The translations under genes and the position numbers were made by a program. The notes under the pieces were generated by a model that was not told where the DNA came from, made no database searches, and was given only the letters and a program-made list of their open reading frames with translations. From Symbiodinium natans (Eukaryota; Sar; Dinophyceae; Suessiales; Symbiodiniaceae): a stretch of DNA of 52,247 nucleotides. How positions within the stretch are numbered: the first letter of the stretch is position 1; each line of letters starts with the position of its first letter. This document shows positions 1 to 13,800 of this stretch, piece after piece. Location of the stretch: assembly GCA_905221605.1 (NCBI GenBank), contig CAJNDS010001101.1, positions 797,501-849,747 on the forward strand, given 5' to 3'.

Positions 1-165
1 CAAAAATTTTAGGGTCTGAGGGTTTGAATTATATAAGGGTTTCGGGTTTAGGGTTTAGGGTTTGGGGTTTAGGGTTTAGGGTCTAGGGTTTAGGGTTTAG
101 GGTTTGGGGTTTGGGGTTTGGGGTTTAGGGTTTAGGGTTTAGGGTTTAGGGTTTAGGGTTCAGGG
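1..165 (+). repeat. interstitial TTTAGGG array
   Basis: Heptamers TTTAGGG with TTTGGGG and TCTAGGG variants. Opposite-strand heptamers follow at 264-325, so this is internal sequence and not a chromosome end. Confidence 0.95.
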
Positions 166-272
166 ACCCCAACCTCTCTGGATCTCCTGAGGCCCTTCGC
201 CTCGTGAGGATGGCATGCACCTGTGAAGCCATCAGGGATGGTGATGGCAAATCGTCGTCCGCCACCCTAAAC
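166..272 (-). CDS. candidate exon at left edge
   Basis: A non-repeat island with TTTAGGG on its left and CCCTAAA on its right. Minus-strand donor GCTTCACAG|GTGCAT is good. Frames ADDDLPSPSLMASQ and RRFAITIPDGFT are open; the plus strand reads LSGSPEALRLVRMACTCEA. It may continue the PPR gene; strand and frame are unresolved. Confidence 0.3.
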
Positions 273-1092
273 CCTAAACCCTAAACCCTAAACCCTAAAC
301 CCTAAACCCTAAACCCTAAACCCTACACCCCAAGCCATGATGAGCGCAAAGACGCTCTCCTGGGCATCTGGGACGTTTTTTTTTTTTTCAGTAGATCGGC
401 GATGTACCGATGAAGATCATCGACAACCCTCATCCCCACGTGGGATGTGTTGGAATGAATGGGATGGGTCCTTAGTAGCATGTGGTCATTTCCCAAATTG
501 GGAACCCCTATATGCCCAAAAGTACTAGACTCTTTTTCTAGGACCCTCCCAAAAAAAGGAACCCTATTGTGGGAAACCCCCGTGTTGCAAGGAAGACCGC
601 AAAAAGGACAAGAGTTTAGAGAAAGCACTAGAAACTCTAATGCTGCTTTGCCTTCACAAACTCTCTTGGGGTTTAGGGTTTAGGGTTGAAAGTATAGGGT
701 TTAAGCCCAGAATGCCACATGGCCCAGGCTTTGCTTTGGGGAAGCCGACCCAAAACCTAGGCCGCCCGGGCGTCACCCTAGGACGCCCTCAGCCCTGAAC
801 CGAAAACCCTAAACCTAAACCCCAAACCCTGAACCCTAAACCCTAAGCCCGGCATATGAGGCTTGAGGCCCTTTTAGCACGGATTCTCCTTGTAATCTAG
901 CTTGCAGGCCCCCTAAACCCCAAACACTGCAGGATTCGGGTTGAGCGTTTGGGGCTTGGGGTTTCGGGTTTAGGGTTTAGGGCATAGGGTTTAGGGTTGA
1001 GGAAATTCATAGGGTTTAAGGTTTAGGGCTTAGGGTTGAGGATCGGGTTTAGGGTTTAGGGTTTAGGGGTGGGGGGGGGGGGTGCACGGGAC

Positions 1093-1147
1093 TGCCTCGC
1101 CCCAGCGCCCGGCATTGCGGCAAGCGGTCAGGGCCGCGTTGAAGGAC
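1093..1147 (-). CDS. PPR-gene exon: SFNAALTACRNAGRW
   Basis: After a split codon it reads SFNAALTACRNAGRWGEA, a nearly ideal PPR first helix and turn. Acceptor TCCTAGAG|G, donor GAGGCA|GTCCCG (phase 0). The plus strand reads ALRQAVRAALKDL and a stop, which I judge to be the shadow because the PPR match is specific. Confidence 0.7.
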
Positions 1148-4100
1148 CTCTAGGAGTTTGGGAGTTTAGGGTTTTAGGAGTTCAGGGTTTAGGGTTTAGG
1201 GTTTTCGGAGTTCAGGGTTTAGGGTTTAGGGTTTAGGGTTTAGGGTTTAGGGTTTAGGGTTTAGGGTTTAGGGTTTAGGGTTTAGGGTTTAGGGTTTTCG
1301 GAGTTCAGGGTTTAGGGTTTAGGGTTTAGGGTTTAGGGTTTAGGGTTTAGGGTTTAGGGTTTAGGGTTTAGGTTTTTCGGAGTTCAGGGTTTAGGGTTTA
1401 GGCCTTGGGGCATGCTTAGTAGCTTAGGACTTTGGAATTTTAGGGTTCGGGGGCCGTAGCGTTTACGGTCGAGGGAACACTTCAAAACCCCGAACCATGG
1501 AGTTTGGGTTGAGGGTTTAGGGTGTTAGGGTTTTGGGGTTTCGCCATCAGGACCTAAACCCTAAACCTAAACCCTCAACCCTACACCCTAAACCCTAACC
1601 CCTTAACCCTACACCCTAACCCTATCTGCTCTTTTGGATCCTCTCAGGGCCCTAAAGCCCTAAGCCCCTCTAAACGCTAGGGCTTGGACCTTGGACCCTT
1701 AAGGTTGTACCCTAGGGTTTAGGGTTTAGGGTTTCGGGCTTAGGGTTTAGGGCTTAGGAAAGATCCTTAAGGTAGTTTAAAGGCCATTTGAGGAGTAGAA
1801 TTGTGTGGAACCGTTAGGGGTACAACCTTAGGGGTACGAGTCTGAGTCCCTTGATCAACAGACATAAACAGTGCCCGGCCACAGGCGGTCAGCACGTAGG
1901 CCAGAAGCAGAACTCTTGAGGGAGGCGCTGGGCCTCAGGCCCCCCCCAAACCCTGATGATATGTCTGGGCCCGAAGGCCCATAAGCCCGAAACCCTGAAG
2001 CCAAAAAATCTAAACTCCGGAGCCATGCTGCGCTGTGAATTTCGGAGGGTTTAGGGTTTAGCATTCAGGTTTTAGGGTTTAGGATTTAGGGCTTAGGGTT
2101 TAGGAGGTGGGGTCTAGTGTCTAGGGTCCAGGGTCGTTGCTAAACCCGAAACCCTGAACCCTAAACCCTATATCAAACCTAACGGCTAGGGCCCTACACC
2201 GTAAACCCTAAACTCTATATCAACCCTAAACCCTAAGCCCTAAACGCTACACCCTCAAACCTAACCCTATATATATATATGTACATATCCTAAATGCTAA
2301 AGCCTAAACCCTAAACGCCCTAAACCCTACATCAACCCTATACCCTAAACCCTAAACCCTAACGCTAAACCCTAAACCCTAACCCTAAACCCTAAACCCT
2401 AAACCCCAAACCCTAAACCCCAAACCCTATACCCTAAACGGCCCTTTTTAAGGGGAGCGGCCCCAGCTGTGCAAGAAGAGCCAAAGCCCTCGACCACTCC
2501 GCGGCTTCGGCGCCTCAGGTGTCTCGAGGGGTTTAGGGTTTAGGGTTTAGGGCTTAGGGTTTAGGGTTTAGGGTTTAGGGTTTAGGGTTAAGGGTTTAGG
2601 GTTTAGGATTTAGGGTTTTTGGGTTTTGGGGTTTGTGGGTTTTTGGGTTTGGGGTTTAGGGCCTCCTGGAGGACCTCGGGCTTCTAAGACTAAGAGCTTT
2701 GGGAGGTCCCTGGGGGCTTCGGTGTCGGTTTGGTGTTGGGGGTTGCTGGCGCCTTCGCCCTTTTGGCGCTAAGGGTTCAGGGTTCAGGGTTCAGGGTTCA
2801 GGGTTTAGGGTTTAGGGTTTAGGGTTTAGGGTTTAGGGTTTAGGGTTTAGGGTTTAGGGTTTAGGGTTGAGGGTTGAGGGTTGAGGGTTTAGGGTTTAGG
2901 GTTTGGTTTAGGGTTTAGGGTTTAGGGTTTAGGGTTTAGGGTTTAGGGTTTAGGGTTTAGGGTTTAGGGTTTAGGTACGTCATTAGGGGCTTGAGGCTTC
3001 GGGGGGTTGAGGTTTTCGTACACAAACGATTCCGAAGCCTCCGTCGCCCTCCGATCCATGAAGCGGGGTGGGTGGGGGGGGGGAATCTAAAACGAGGAGA
3101 ACCTTCTTGGCACCCCAACAGGAAAAAATAGATACAGGCAAGGATCCGCTTTTTAGAATAACCACCGCTGTGCTTTAACGGAAAGAAAAGATGTAGCCCT
3201 AACGTTAAACCCTGAACCCGAAACCCGAAACCCCGAACCCTGAACTACTACAGCTAGGCGCGGCGCAGGCCGTAATGCCGGTGTTCCAGGAGACAAGGGT
3301 CATGTCCGTACCCAGAGAGGACAGCCTTGGGGAGGGGCCCGGATTGTTTGGGGTTTAGGGTTTAGGGTTTAGGGTTTAGGGCTTAGGGCTTAGGGTTTAG
3401 GGTTTAGGGTTTAGGGTTTAGGGTTTAGGGTTTAGGGTTTAGGGTTTAGGGTTTAGGGTTTAGGGTTTAGGGTTTAGGGTTTAGGGTTTAGGGTTTAGGG
3501 TTCGGGGGCTAGGGACGGTTAGGGTTCAGGGTTCAGGTGCTTGGTTCGAGGGTGAGTTCAGATCTTCCGAGAATCGTGAAGTCGGACCCACATCGTCAAT
3601 ACCCTGAACTCTGCACCGCTATGTCGCTAGGCCCGCCCTGGGATGCCTTGTAAACCCTACACCGAAACCCGAAACCCTAAACCCTATACTAAGAAGAACC
3701 CCCTAAGGTTCAGGTTAGTTGACTTTGCCCCAAAACCAAAAGCGAAAGGCACCACTCAACAGCCCTAATCCCCACACCCCAAACCCCCAAACCCTACAAC
3801 CCCCAAAAGCTGAAAGACCGCGCCACTGCTCCAGCACCGCCCGCCACAGCGCGGCCCTACCTCGGTTGCTACTCATGAACCCCAAGCTAAGTTGCACATC
3901 GTGAGGAAAGCATATTACTCTGATCCCCAACCCTGAATCCTACCCTAAGCCCCCCAACCCCCCAAACCCTAAACCCTAAACCCCAAACCCTAAACCCTAA
4001 ACCCCAAACCCTAAACCCTGAACTGAAAAGACTGGAAGTTCCTCGTCCCAGGCACCCAACGCCGCCATGGCGGCGTTGCGGCAGCGGGCGTCCGCCAAAC

Positions 4101-7100
4101 CTGGGGAGCCGACGTTTTAGGTTCAGGGTTTAGGGTTTAGGGTTTAGGGTTTAGGGTTTAGGGTTTAGGGTTTAGGGTTTAGGGTTTAGGGTTTAGGGCT
4201 TAGGGCTTAGGGTTTAGGGCTTTGGCAAAGCTGGGTTTGGGGTTGAGCGTTTAGGGTTTGGGGCTCGGATATTCGGTGAGGCTTGGGGGTCCCGAGACAC
4301 ACCTGGACGCTCCGAAGAAGCAAGACTCGTAGGGTAGATACATGGTCCCCTTTTATGGGCTCCCTTAAGGACCTCACTACAAACTCCTAGGAAGCCCCCC
4401 ACGCAATGCTTGCACAGAACTCCCCCGAAACCGCAAACCCCAAACCCTAAACCCCAAACCCGAGACCCCAAACCCAAAACCCTAAACCCTCAATCCTGAA
4501 CCCTAAAACCTAAACCCTGAGCCCTAAGCCCGAAGCCCTAAACCCTAAACCCTAAACCCTAAACCCTAAACCCTAAACCCTAAACCCTAAACCCTCAACC
4601 CTAAACCCTAAACCCTAAACCCTAAACCCTACGCTTGCAAGGAGGAGCCGGCATCTTGCGCAGCTCGGAGGAGCTCCAGGGCCTCTCAATGGACTTCCGG
4701 GGGCGGTCGAAGAGGGAGGGTTTAGGGTTTAGGGTTTAGGGTTTCGGGTTTCGGGTTTAGGGTTTAGGGTTTAGGGTTTAGGTTTGGGGTTTGGGGTTTG
4801 GGGTTTGGGGTTTGGGGTTTGGGGTTTGGGGTTTGGGGTTTGGGGTTTCAGGTTTCAGGTTTCAGGTTTCAGGTTTCAGGTTTCAGGCTTCGGGTTTGGG
4901 GTTTGGGGTTTGGGGTTTGGGGTTTGGGGTTTGGGGTTTGGGGTTTCAGGTTTCAGGTTTCAGGTTTCAGGTTTCAGGTTTCAGGTTTGGGATTTGGGGT
5001 TTGGGGTTTGGGGTTTGGGGTTTGGGGGTTTGGGGGTTTGGGGGTTTGGGGTTTGGGGTTTGGGGTTTGGGTTTGGGGCGAAGATCATCTTCCGCCCCAA
5101 CAGTTCGTAAACATAATAAAAACTCACCTCCCCAATATATGGTAAATTATTTATAGTAGATAGATCCATGAATGGATCTATCTACTATAAGAAATTTTAA
5201 CTTACGTAATTGCATACAGAAACGAAAAACCTTAAGGTTAAATTCAGGCAAAGCCTGAATTAATGTAGAGGTAAATTTAGAAGCTTTGCTTCTAAGTGTT
5301 TATCTACCATACCGTTCCGGAAGATAAGGAAAGCGAAGCTTTCCTTATCGCCCGGAACTATGTAACGAAAAAGAAAATATAGTAGAGCTCCAGTAGTTAA
5401 ATCTAAAGCGAAGCTTTAGACTTAACGTTTAAATTAAAGGCTTTGCCTTTAATTTAAACTAGTTAGCTGTTGAAAATATAATAAAAGTGAGGAGGCTGGC
5501 TTGGGAAACCAGCTCTCAAAATCACGATGGCGTCCGCTCGCCGCTCACCTGATTTAATACGGAATTGGGCATATTAATCTGGAGCAAACCGCTATAGTCA
5601 AATCTGTATGTAATTCAGATTTGAATAGTCAAAAACCGTATGAGTGTTTGCTTTTGACTGTTCGAGTTCATCTTCTGGCCTTGGGAAAGCCAGTATTTGA
5701 TGGTACACGACATAAATCTTAGTTGGGAGGCTTTGATTTAGTTCAATTTCTGAAGACCAGGTAGAAGTGTTACGTCAGATAATTGTTGGTGGGTAGTTGT
5801 TGTTGTTGGCTTGAGCTTGAGGATTATATTTTCCTCAAAATCAAGCTGTTGTTGTTGGCTGAGTGTTCAATTTCTGGAGCTGATCTCAGAAACTTTTTTT
5901 GTCGGTCCCAAAGGATTTGCATACGCCGTATGTACATCCTTTAAGGCCGACAAAGAAAACTTTTTCTGGGAAATGCGTGACAATACGAATTCTTAAAGGA
6001 TTTGCTTGTTTTTGGCCCTTTTTTTCATTTTCTGGTTTTCAACCCGCAACTTTCTAAATGGAGCATGTAAATAGGACCCGAAACTTCTCAAATGAGTTCC
6101 ATTTCGAGTTCCATTTCTGGATTTGAATCTGAAGTTTTACTTCAGATTCAGTTTCAAATCCAGAAACAGTTGGGGTTTGGGGTTTAGGGTGTGTAAGTCG
6201 TATTCGGTCGCTCGGGTGTGAAGAACCCCGAGCCACTGGCTCGAGCTCAGCTAAATTACACCCACCCTTCGGGTTTGGGTTTCTACCCCAACCCCCGAAC
6301 AAGGTGGCTTTTTTTCCCCCTGCTTATGCGGGTTTTCCAGTCGCCACAACACCGACGAGCTGTTTCACGTCTAGCGTCGGGCCGAGGGTGAGGCAGTAGT
6401 GTTCCTGCCCCCAACCCCCTATCAAGGGAGCTTACTTCTTTGTTCCTTCTTGCTTGGGTTTTTGGTCACCACAACACCAACGTGGTCGGGCTGAGGCGCC
6501 TCACGGGGGAATACCCCCTGCGGCGTGGGCTGTACGGTCGGGAAGGCTCTTCACAGGGAGGCTTGTCACGAACCCTAGCCTAAATCCTAAACCCTATATA
6601 GAGGCTCTAAATCCTAAATCCCGGACCCTAAAAGGCCCTGAACCCTAAATCCTAAATCCGTAAAGGCCCTGCCCCAGGATTTGCCCCAGCCGATACTGAC
6701 AATAGCGCTATTTGAGTACGCAGCCACCGCTCGGGCTCTGCTGAGTTTAGGGCTTAGGGAATTAGGGTGTAGCGCTCAGGGTTTAGGGCTTATATGGGGG
6801 TACCTACTTCCCGAATTCCCTACCTAGAACAAGGGGTTTTGGGCTTTCGGGCTTCGGGGGTTCAAAAAACCCGAATCTCATGAAAGCCCTAAGACCCCTT
6901 CAAGCCTCCATTAGGTTTTTATAAGGTGCGTAAGGTTGTCTAAAGGATATAAACACTCATCCTAAACCCTAAACCCTACAGCAAGGTATTCGAAATAGCG
7001 GAGGCTAGTTTCCCGGCTTCAGTTGCCTATCTTCAATTTTTTTAAAAGCCTTAGATTCCTAAGCCAAACCCCGAAGGTCAAACATTCCCGCAAAACCCCC

Positions 7101-10100
7101 TAGTTTTCAGTTGGGAATGAGGGAATTAGGGCCCTATATAGACCCTTTAAGGGAGTAAAATAGGATACATTATTCCCTCATTCCCGACTAAAAACCAGCC
7201 ACACCTAAACCCAAAAACCCGAAAGGCCTGAAACCCTAAACCCTGAAACCCTGAAACCCTGAACCCCCTAAACCCACTAAACCCTAAACCCTTAACGCTA
7301 AACCCTAAACCCTAAACCCCCTCAACCCCCTCAACCCCCTCAACCCCCTAAACCCTGCGACCCTCCAAGCCCAAGCGCGCCCGGACCTGCAGCCAGCGCG
7401 CTGCACGACCGCAGGATGTCAAGGCAGAGGTGAAGGCCTTCGGCGGTTGTGATCCCCTAAACCCGAAACCCTACACCCCAAACCCTTGGTACCCATGTCC
7501 TTGGGGTTTCTAATTCAGGGCTCTGGGCTTAGAGGGTGGGGTGGGGCGAGGGGGGGGGGAACCCTAAACCCTAAACCCTAATTAACCTTAAGGAGGGAGG
7601 ATCTGCACCCCAAGACCAAAGCCTCGTCTCCTGTGAGATTGTTTTATGAAAGACTTTACATGCGGCACCCCTAGGGTTGAGGGTTTAGGGTTTAGGGTTT
7701 CGGGTTTAGGGTTTCGGGTTTAGGGTGTAGGGTTTAGGGTTTAGGGTTTAGGGTTTAGAGTTTAGGGTTTAGGGTTTAGGTTTAGAGTTCCGAATACGCA
7801 CCCCTCCCCTCCCGCCCCCTGGCCCAGGCACGGCTTCGTAATTTAGTATTCGGGGGAGGCCAGGCTTCGTAATTTAGTATTCGGGGGAGGTGTTTCGGGT
7901 TTATTCACTTAAACTCGGCACGTCAGCAGTTTAGACAAATAGCTTGGGGAATTCCGAATGACATCACATACAACTTCTATTTGTTTTGTCTTGAGGGTTT
8001 AGGGTTATTGTTTAGGGTTTAGGGTTTAGGGGTTAGGGGTTAGGGGTTAGGGGGGGTAAGGGTTTAGGGTTTAGGGTTTAGGGTTTAGGGTTTAGGGTTT
8101 AGGGTTTAGGGTTTAGGGTTTAGGGTTTAGGGTTTAGGGCTTAGGGCTTAGGGCTTAGGGCTTAGGGCTTAGGGCTTAGGGCTTAGGGCTTAGGGCTTAG
8201 GGCTTAGGGCTTAGGGCTTAGGGTTTAGGGTTTAGGGTTTAGGGTTTATAGAACTTGTATAGGGCTTGGGTCCCAAAAACGTTTTGAGCGAAACGTTTTG
8301 AGCGAAAGGATTTTTTAGATATTAGGTTTTAGGGGTCGGCGTCGGGGGGGGGTGGGGGGTGGGTGGAGGGTGGCGGAATTTAGTATTCAAAGGAGGCCCT
8401 GCTTCGTAATTTAGTATTCGGGAGAGGCCCGGCTTCGTAATTTCGTAATTTAGTGTTCGGGGGAGAGGGGGGGGGGGGGGCAGCCCCCCCCATTTGCAAA
8501 CACAATGCTCGCATGATGGGTTCGTACGACTTAAACCCACCTCCCCCATTTGCAAACACGATGCTTGCAGGATTGGTTCGTAAGCTTAAACTCCCTCATT
8601 TGCAAACACGATGCTCGCATGATGGGTTTCAGAAAACATACGTTCTCTGAAAGCTTCGCACGTCAAGAAACCGGGGTTCAACACGGCGCAAAAAAACAAC
8701 AACATATGTTCTTTGAAGAAAGCTTCGCACGAAAGAGCGGGGGTCAACACGGAGCAAAGTCGAGCCAAGCCACTCCGAGGCGAGAAAAACAAAGCTCAGG
8801 CTTCAGGGCTTACGGTGTAGGGCTGAGGGTAACTGGCAAAGGGTTTAGGGTTTAGGGTTTGGGGTTTGGGGTTTGGGCGTAGGGGTTGAAGACTTGAACA
8901 GCCTCCAGCACCTCAATGTCAGGGCGAAGAGTTGAGGCTCAAGCGTTTACGGCTGAGGGTCTTGGTTTTTGGGTTTAGGGTTTAGGGATAATATAATATA
9001 ATATAACATAATACAATATAATGTAATACAACGGTTCTGGGGGCGAACTCAGCCGCTGCGTTTTTTTTGGGCGGGTTCCACAGAGGCAAGACATGCTACA
9101 ACTGCAAAATCGAAACATTTCAACGAATTTCATTTTAAAAAAAGTTCCCGCTAAAAACAACCAATACCGCAAAACCCAAACAACCCCAAAACATCAATTT
9201 TCCAGGACTCTTCGAAAAGCCAATTCCCACAAAACCGAAAAACCAATTCCCGCAAAACCCAAACAACCTTCCCACAAAACCAAAAAAACCAATACCAAAA
9301 AATCAAAAAAAATCCGGGACTCTGGGAAAGCTGTGGAAACAAGCTTACGAATCAACAGTCCCGGAAATTGTTGTTTTTGGTGTCTGGCTTTTTTGGTATT
9401 GGCTTTTGTGGATCTTTGGGAATTGGTTTTTGTTGGGACTATTTTTTTTGATTTCGGTGTCCCAGTTCCCCCTATGAGCCGTGCACTCACATCCAAACAC
9501 ATAAATCTAGCAGGTCTTTTGGCTGCTTACTCGGATTACAGTTTGAACCAATATTATACAACAAAAAATATATTGTTTGCCAACCCGTCCCCCCCCCCCC
9601 CCCCACCCCCTCCTAAACCTAGGTTTCGTACACTTTTTGCCGTAAGGATATGATACTCAGTTGCTTTGGATGAGTATCATGTAAGACCTTATGTGCTTGT
9701 GAGTCTTGCGGATAGTTTGAAAATGAGCATTATTTTTGAGAAATGGGAACCATGTTGGGAGACCTGTGGAAAGCATTGAAATTGAAACAAAAAAGAGAGA
9801 GATGCTTGTAGCAGCCTGCGCAAGGTCCCAGGAAATAGTGAAAGGATATTTGCTCACAGAATCTTCACGTCCCTCGAGGTTGCAGTAAAAGATGTTTTTG
9901 CATCACCCTATGCGCTCGAAAACTTCCTAGTCTTATGGTTCGAGGCTTACCATCCTTCCTTCTCCATTAAATATCTGTCTTTGATATACAAAAATACAGA
10001 TACCCATATACATACATTGGGGACTTATTCTGCTTTTTGTTTGCGTTTCCACAGGAGGCAAGCCCTACAAACACAGGCATAACCCTATGGGATCCAAAGG

Positions 10101-10705
10101 TCTAGGGATTTATGCCTCAAGCCCTACAGGGTGACAAGGTTCAATTCCTATAGGTAACGCTGAAAACTGAAACACGAGATCTTTAAATCCTATATGGCTT
10201 CATACTTACATACATACATACGTACATACATACATACATACATACGTAGTTCTTGTAGGGCCAACCCCGTGAAAGTTTTAGAGGTAAACCCTTAAAACCC
10301 CTGGACCTGTAAACCCTAGAAGGTGTAAAGGTTTAACCACCTGCCTAAGCATTTATACCTTACCGCCTGTAGGGTTAAAACCTTCGAACCCTTTAGAGCC
10401 TTATAGGACTTCTCTATGGGCTTAGGTTTACATGCCTAAATCTTAAACCCTAAACCTTTAAACTCTTAACCCTATAGGGTCTAAAAGGTTCGCCGAAATG
10501 CGAACCTAAAGGGTGTAGGGTTAAGGCTCTAATGCCTAAACCTTAAACCCTTAAGGTCAGGTTTAAACTCTAAGGGCCTAGGTTTACATGCCGAAATCAT
10601 AAACCCTAAACCTGTAAATCTTAACCCTATGCCGAACCACAACACACATATATATATATATACATATATATATATATTACACTATAAATATATATATATA
10701 TACAC

Positions 10706-10803
<98 letters not shown>

Positions 10804-13800
10804 TATATATATATATATATATATAAGGGGATATAGGGTACCTCATTCCCTCATTCCCTGCTAAGAGCCAGCCTGCTGGTCTAAAAAGCCTCGGCTTTCA
10901 ACATCCCTGGGCTTAGGGCTTAGGGTTGAGGGTTTAGGGTTTCGGGTTTGGGGTTTAGGGTTTAGGGTTTAGGGTTTAGGGTTTAGGGTTTAGGGGGCCA
11001 CCTGCTTGTCTGGGCAGAAGCGTGCGGAGGACCTCAGGCGCAAGTCCTAGACCCCTAAACCTCTAAGGATTTAGGGTTTAGGGTTGAGGGTTGAGGGTCT
11101 AGGGTTTAGGGTTTCAGGGTTGAGGGTTGAGGGTTTAGGGTTTGGGGTTTGGGGTTTAGGAGCGCCCCTGGCTCTAAACCCTAAGCGCCTCTGCTCCGTG
11201 CGCCTCCAACCCTTTGCATCAAGTTCCCTAAGCCTGAACCCTAAACCCTTAGCCCTTAACCCGAAACTCAAGCTTTCTGTGATATTTGGGATATTTGGGC
11301 TACGAGGGCTACGTGAATGGGGAGTTCTTAGCGCTTTAGTTTAGGGCTCAGGTTCTACTGGAGTCACAAGGGAGGATCTAGTGTAGGGATTTCGGGACAA
11401 TGGGGCCTGTAACTTTATACTTGACCACATGCCATCATCAAGGATGTTCGGCTGGGAACTGGAAGCTGGCCCAAGAGCAACCTAGCAAGAACAAGGCTAC
11501 CCTAAGAGCCCAATACCCCTTAATGAAGGAATATTGCTTAAATCATGCTAAGGATCCCGTTCTAATGTAAGGTGTATTCCTTAATTAAGGGGTATTGGGC
11601 TCTCTGGGTACCCTTTTGGGATATTTAGGGGCTTCTAAGGTCTTTTTGAAGGGGCCCAACACCCCAAACAAAAAAAACCTACAACCTGAACTGAGGCATG
11701 CTGCTTTAGGGTTTAGGGTTTAGGGTCTAGGGTTTAGGGTTTAGGGTTTAGGGTTTAGGGTTTAGGGTTTAGGGTTTAGGGTCTAGGGTTTCGGGTTTAG
11801 GGTTTAGGGTTTAGGGTTTAGGGTTTAGGGTCAAGGGTCTAGGGTTTAGGGGCGTTGTGGGGAGCGGCGACGCCGCGGTGGTAGCGGCTGCATGGGTCCA
11901 CACTTGCCAAGAAAGCTCTGGGCCCGCAGTCCCGTCACAAACTTGAGCTAGGCTTTAGGGCCCTAAACCCTAAACCCTAAACCCTAAACCCTAAAAACCG
12001 AGGAAATAAGGCCCTACTTCCCCTAAACCCCAAACCCTTAGAACAAGGCAATAAGTCCCCACCTCCCCCTAAACCCTGAACCCTAAACCCTAAAAACCGA
12101 GGAAATAAGGCCCTACTTCCCCTAAACCCAAAACCCTTAAAACAAGGCAATAAGGCCCCACCTCCCCCTAAACCCTGAACACTAAACCCTAAAATCAAGA
12201 ACTAGGGGTCGGCTCTGGGTCCCAGGAAGGTGTGCGGGTGGTTTAATTGTCCCATGCACGCCGCGCCTGCTAAGTTTAGGATGTAGGGTTTAGGGTTTAG
12301 GGTTTAGGGTTTAGGGTTTAGGGTTTAGGGTTTAGGGTTTATATCTACTTACTGCGACTGTGAGGGCGCTTCTCCACCTCATTTTTTGGTGACTTCGGAT
12401 GTTGGGATCTCTAGCTTAGGGCTTTCGTTCACAAAACCCAAAGCAGCTCCATAGCCTCAAGACCCCGAGAGAAAAGGTTTGGGGTGTTTAGGTTCAGGGT
12501 TTAGGCTTTAGGGTTTAGGGTTTCGGGTTTCGGGTTTCGGGTTTCGGGTTTGGGGATTTGGGTTTTGGGTTTTGGGTTCAGGGTTTGGGGTTTGGGGCTT
12601 CGGGTTTGTGGTTTACGGTTTCGGGTGTAGGGTTTGGAGTTTAGAGCTTAGGGTTTAGGGTTTGATCCCGAGCCCAAACCCCTGAACCTTTGAAGGCTTT
12701 TAGGGTTTGGGCCTTGAAGGGCTTGGGAACACACAATCCGAAATCCTAACCGCACCCTAAACCCTGAACCCTAAATCGCAAAACCTGAACGCTAAACCCT
12801 CACGCCTGAACCCAAATCGTAAACCCTAAACGCTAAACCCTAAAACCCAGACCCTAAACCCTAAACCCTAAACCCTAAACCCGAAACCCTAAACCCTAGA
12901 CCCTAAACCCTAAACCCTAAACCCTAAACCCTCCTCCCCCCGCCCCTTGCACCCTCAGGCTGCGACATCTCTGCTAGCAGCTGCAGGGCCTTTCGTTTAG
13001 GGTTTAGGGTTTAGGGTTTAGGGTTTAGGGTTTAGGGTTTTTAGGGTTTTTAGGGTTTTTAGGGTTTTTAGGGTTTTAGGGTTTCTAGGGTTTTTAGGGT
13101 TTTTAGGGTTTTTAGGGTTTTTAGGGGTTTTTAGGGTTTTTAGGGTTTAGGGTTTAGGGCTTAGGGCTTAGGGCTTAGGGTTTAGGGTTTAGGGCTTAGG
13201 GCTTGGGGCTTAGGGTTTAGGGTTTAGGGTTTAGGGCTTAGGGTTTAGGGTTTAGGGCTTAGGGTTTAGGGCTTAGGGCTTGGGGTTATAGGGTTTAGGG
13301 TTTAGGGTTTAGGGTGGAGGCTTGAGGCCCTACACCCCGAACCTTGAGCCCTCTGGGGTTCGGGCTAGGGTGTAAGCAGATGCCTCGTTTTCAAGAATCT
13401 CACCCCGAGGAATTTCAAGCGCGCAAGGTGGCATGCGAATTGTTTATTTTCGGGATGAGATTCTGCATACTTAGCCTCAATCTTCAAGCCCGCAGACAGC
13501 GGAACAATCCGGAAATCAGAGTCAGAAATCGGCTAGAGTTTGATGTTTAGGGTTGAGGGTTTGGGATTTAGGGGCTTAGGCGCTTCGACCCCGTAACCCA
13601 AAAGCCCCCGAGTGCCCCGGAACCCGCGCTCCATCCAAAGGCCCAATTCCGAAACTCCAAACCTTGAAACCCTAAACCCCCAGAAACCCGAAACCCTAGA
13701 GACCCGAAACCCTAAAAACCCCGTAGTTCTAAACCCTAAACGCCCGAAACCCTGGAGAACCCTGAAACCCCAGAAGCCCTAAACCCCAAAACCAAAACCC

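Noticed and set aside
1-165. Chromosome end / true telomere
   Set aside because: Arrays occur in both orientations throughout the window and unique exons lie between them, so these are interstitial arrays.
1093-1147. Plus-strand C-terminus ALRQAVRAALKDL-stop
   Set aside because: The minus strand gives a specific PPR motif with fitting splice sites.
4784-5156. Overlapping 108-121-codon Phe/Gly/Trp proteins
   Set aside because: The heptamer read in three frames; a pure repeat product.
9093-9653. 186-codon Lys/Pro-rich membrane protein
   Set aside because: Composition follows from an A/C-rich fold-back and a poly-C tract; no motif, and the opposite strand is open as well.
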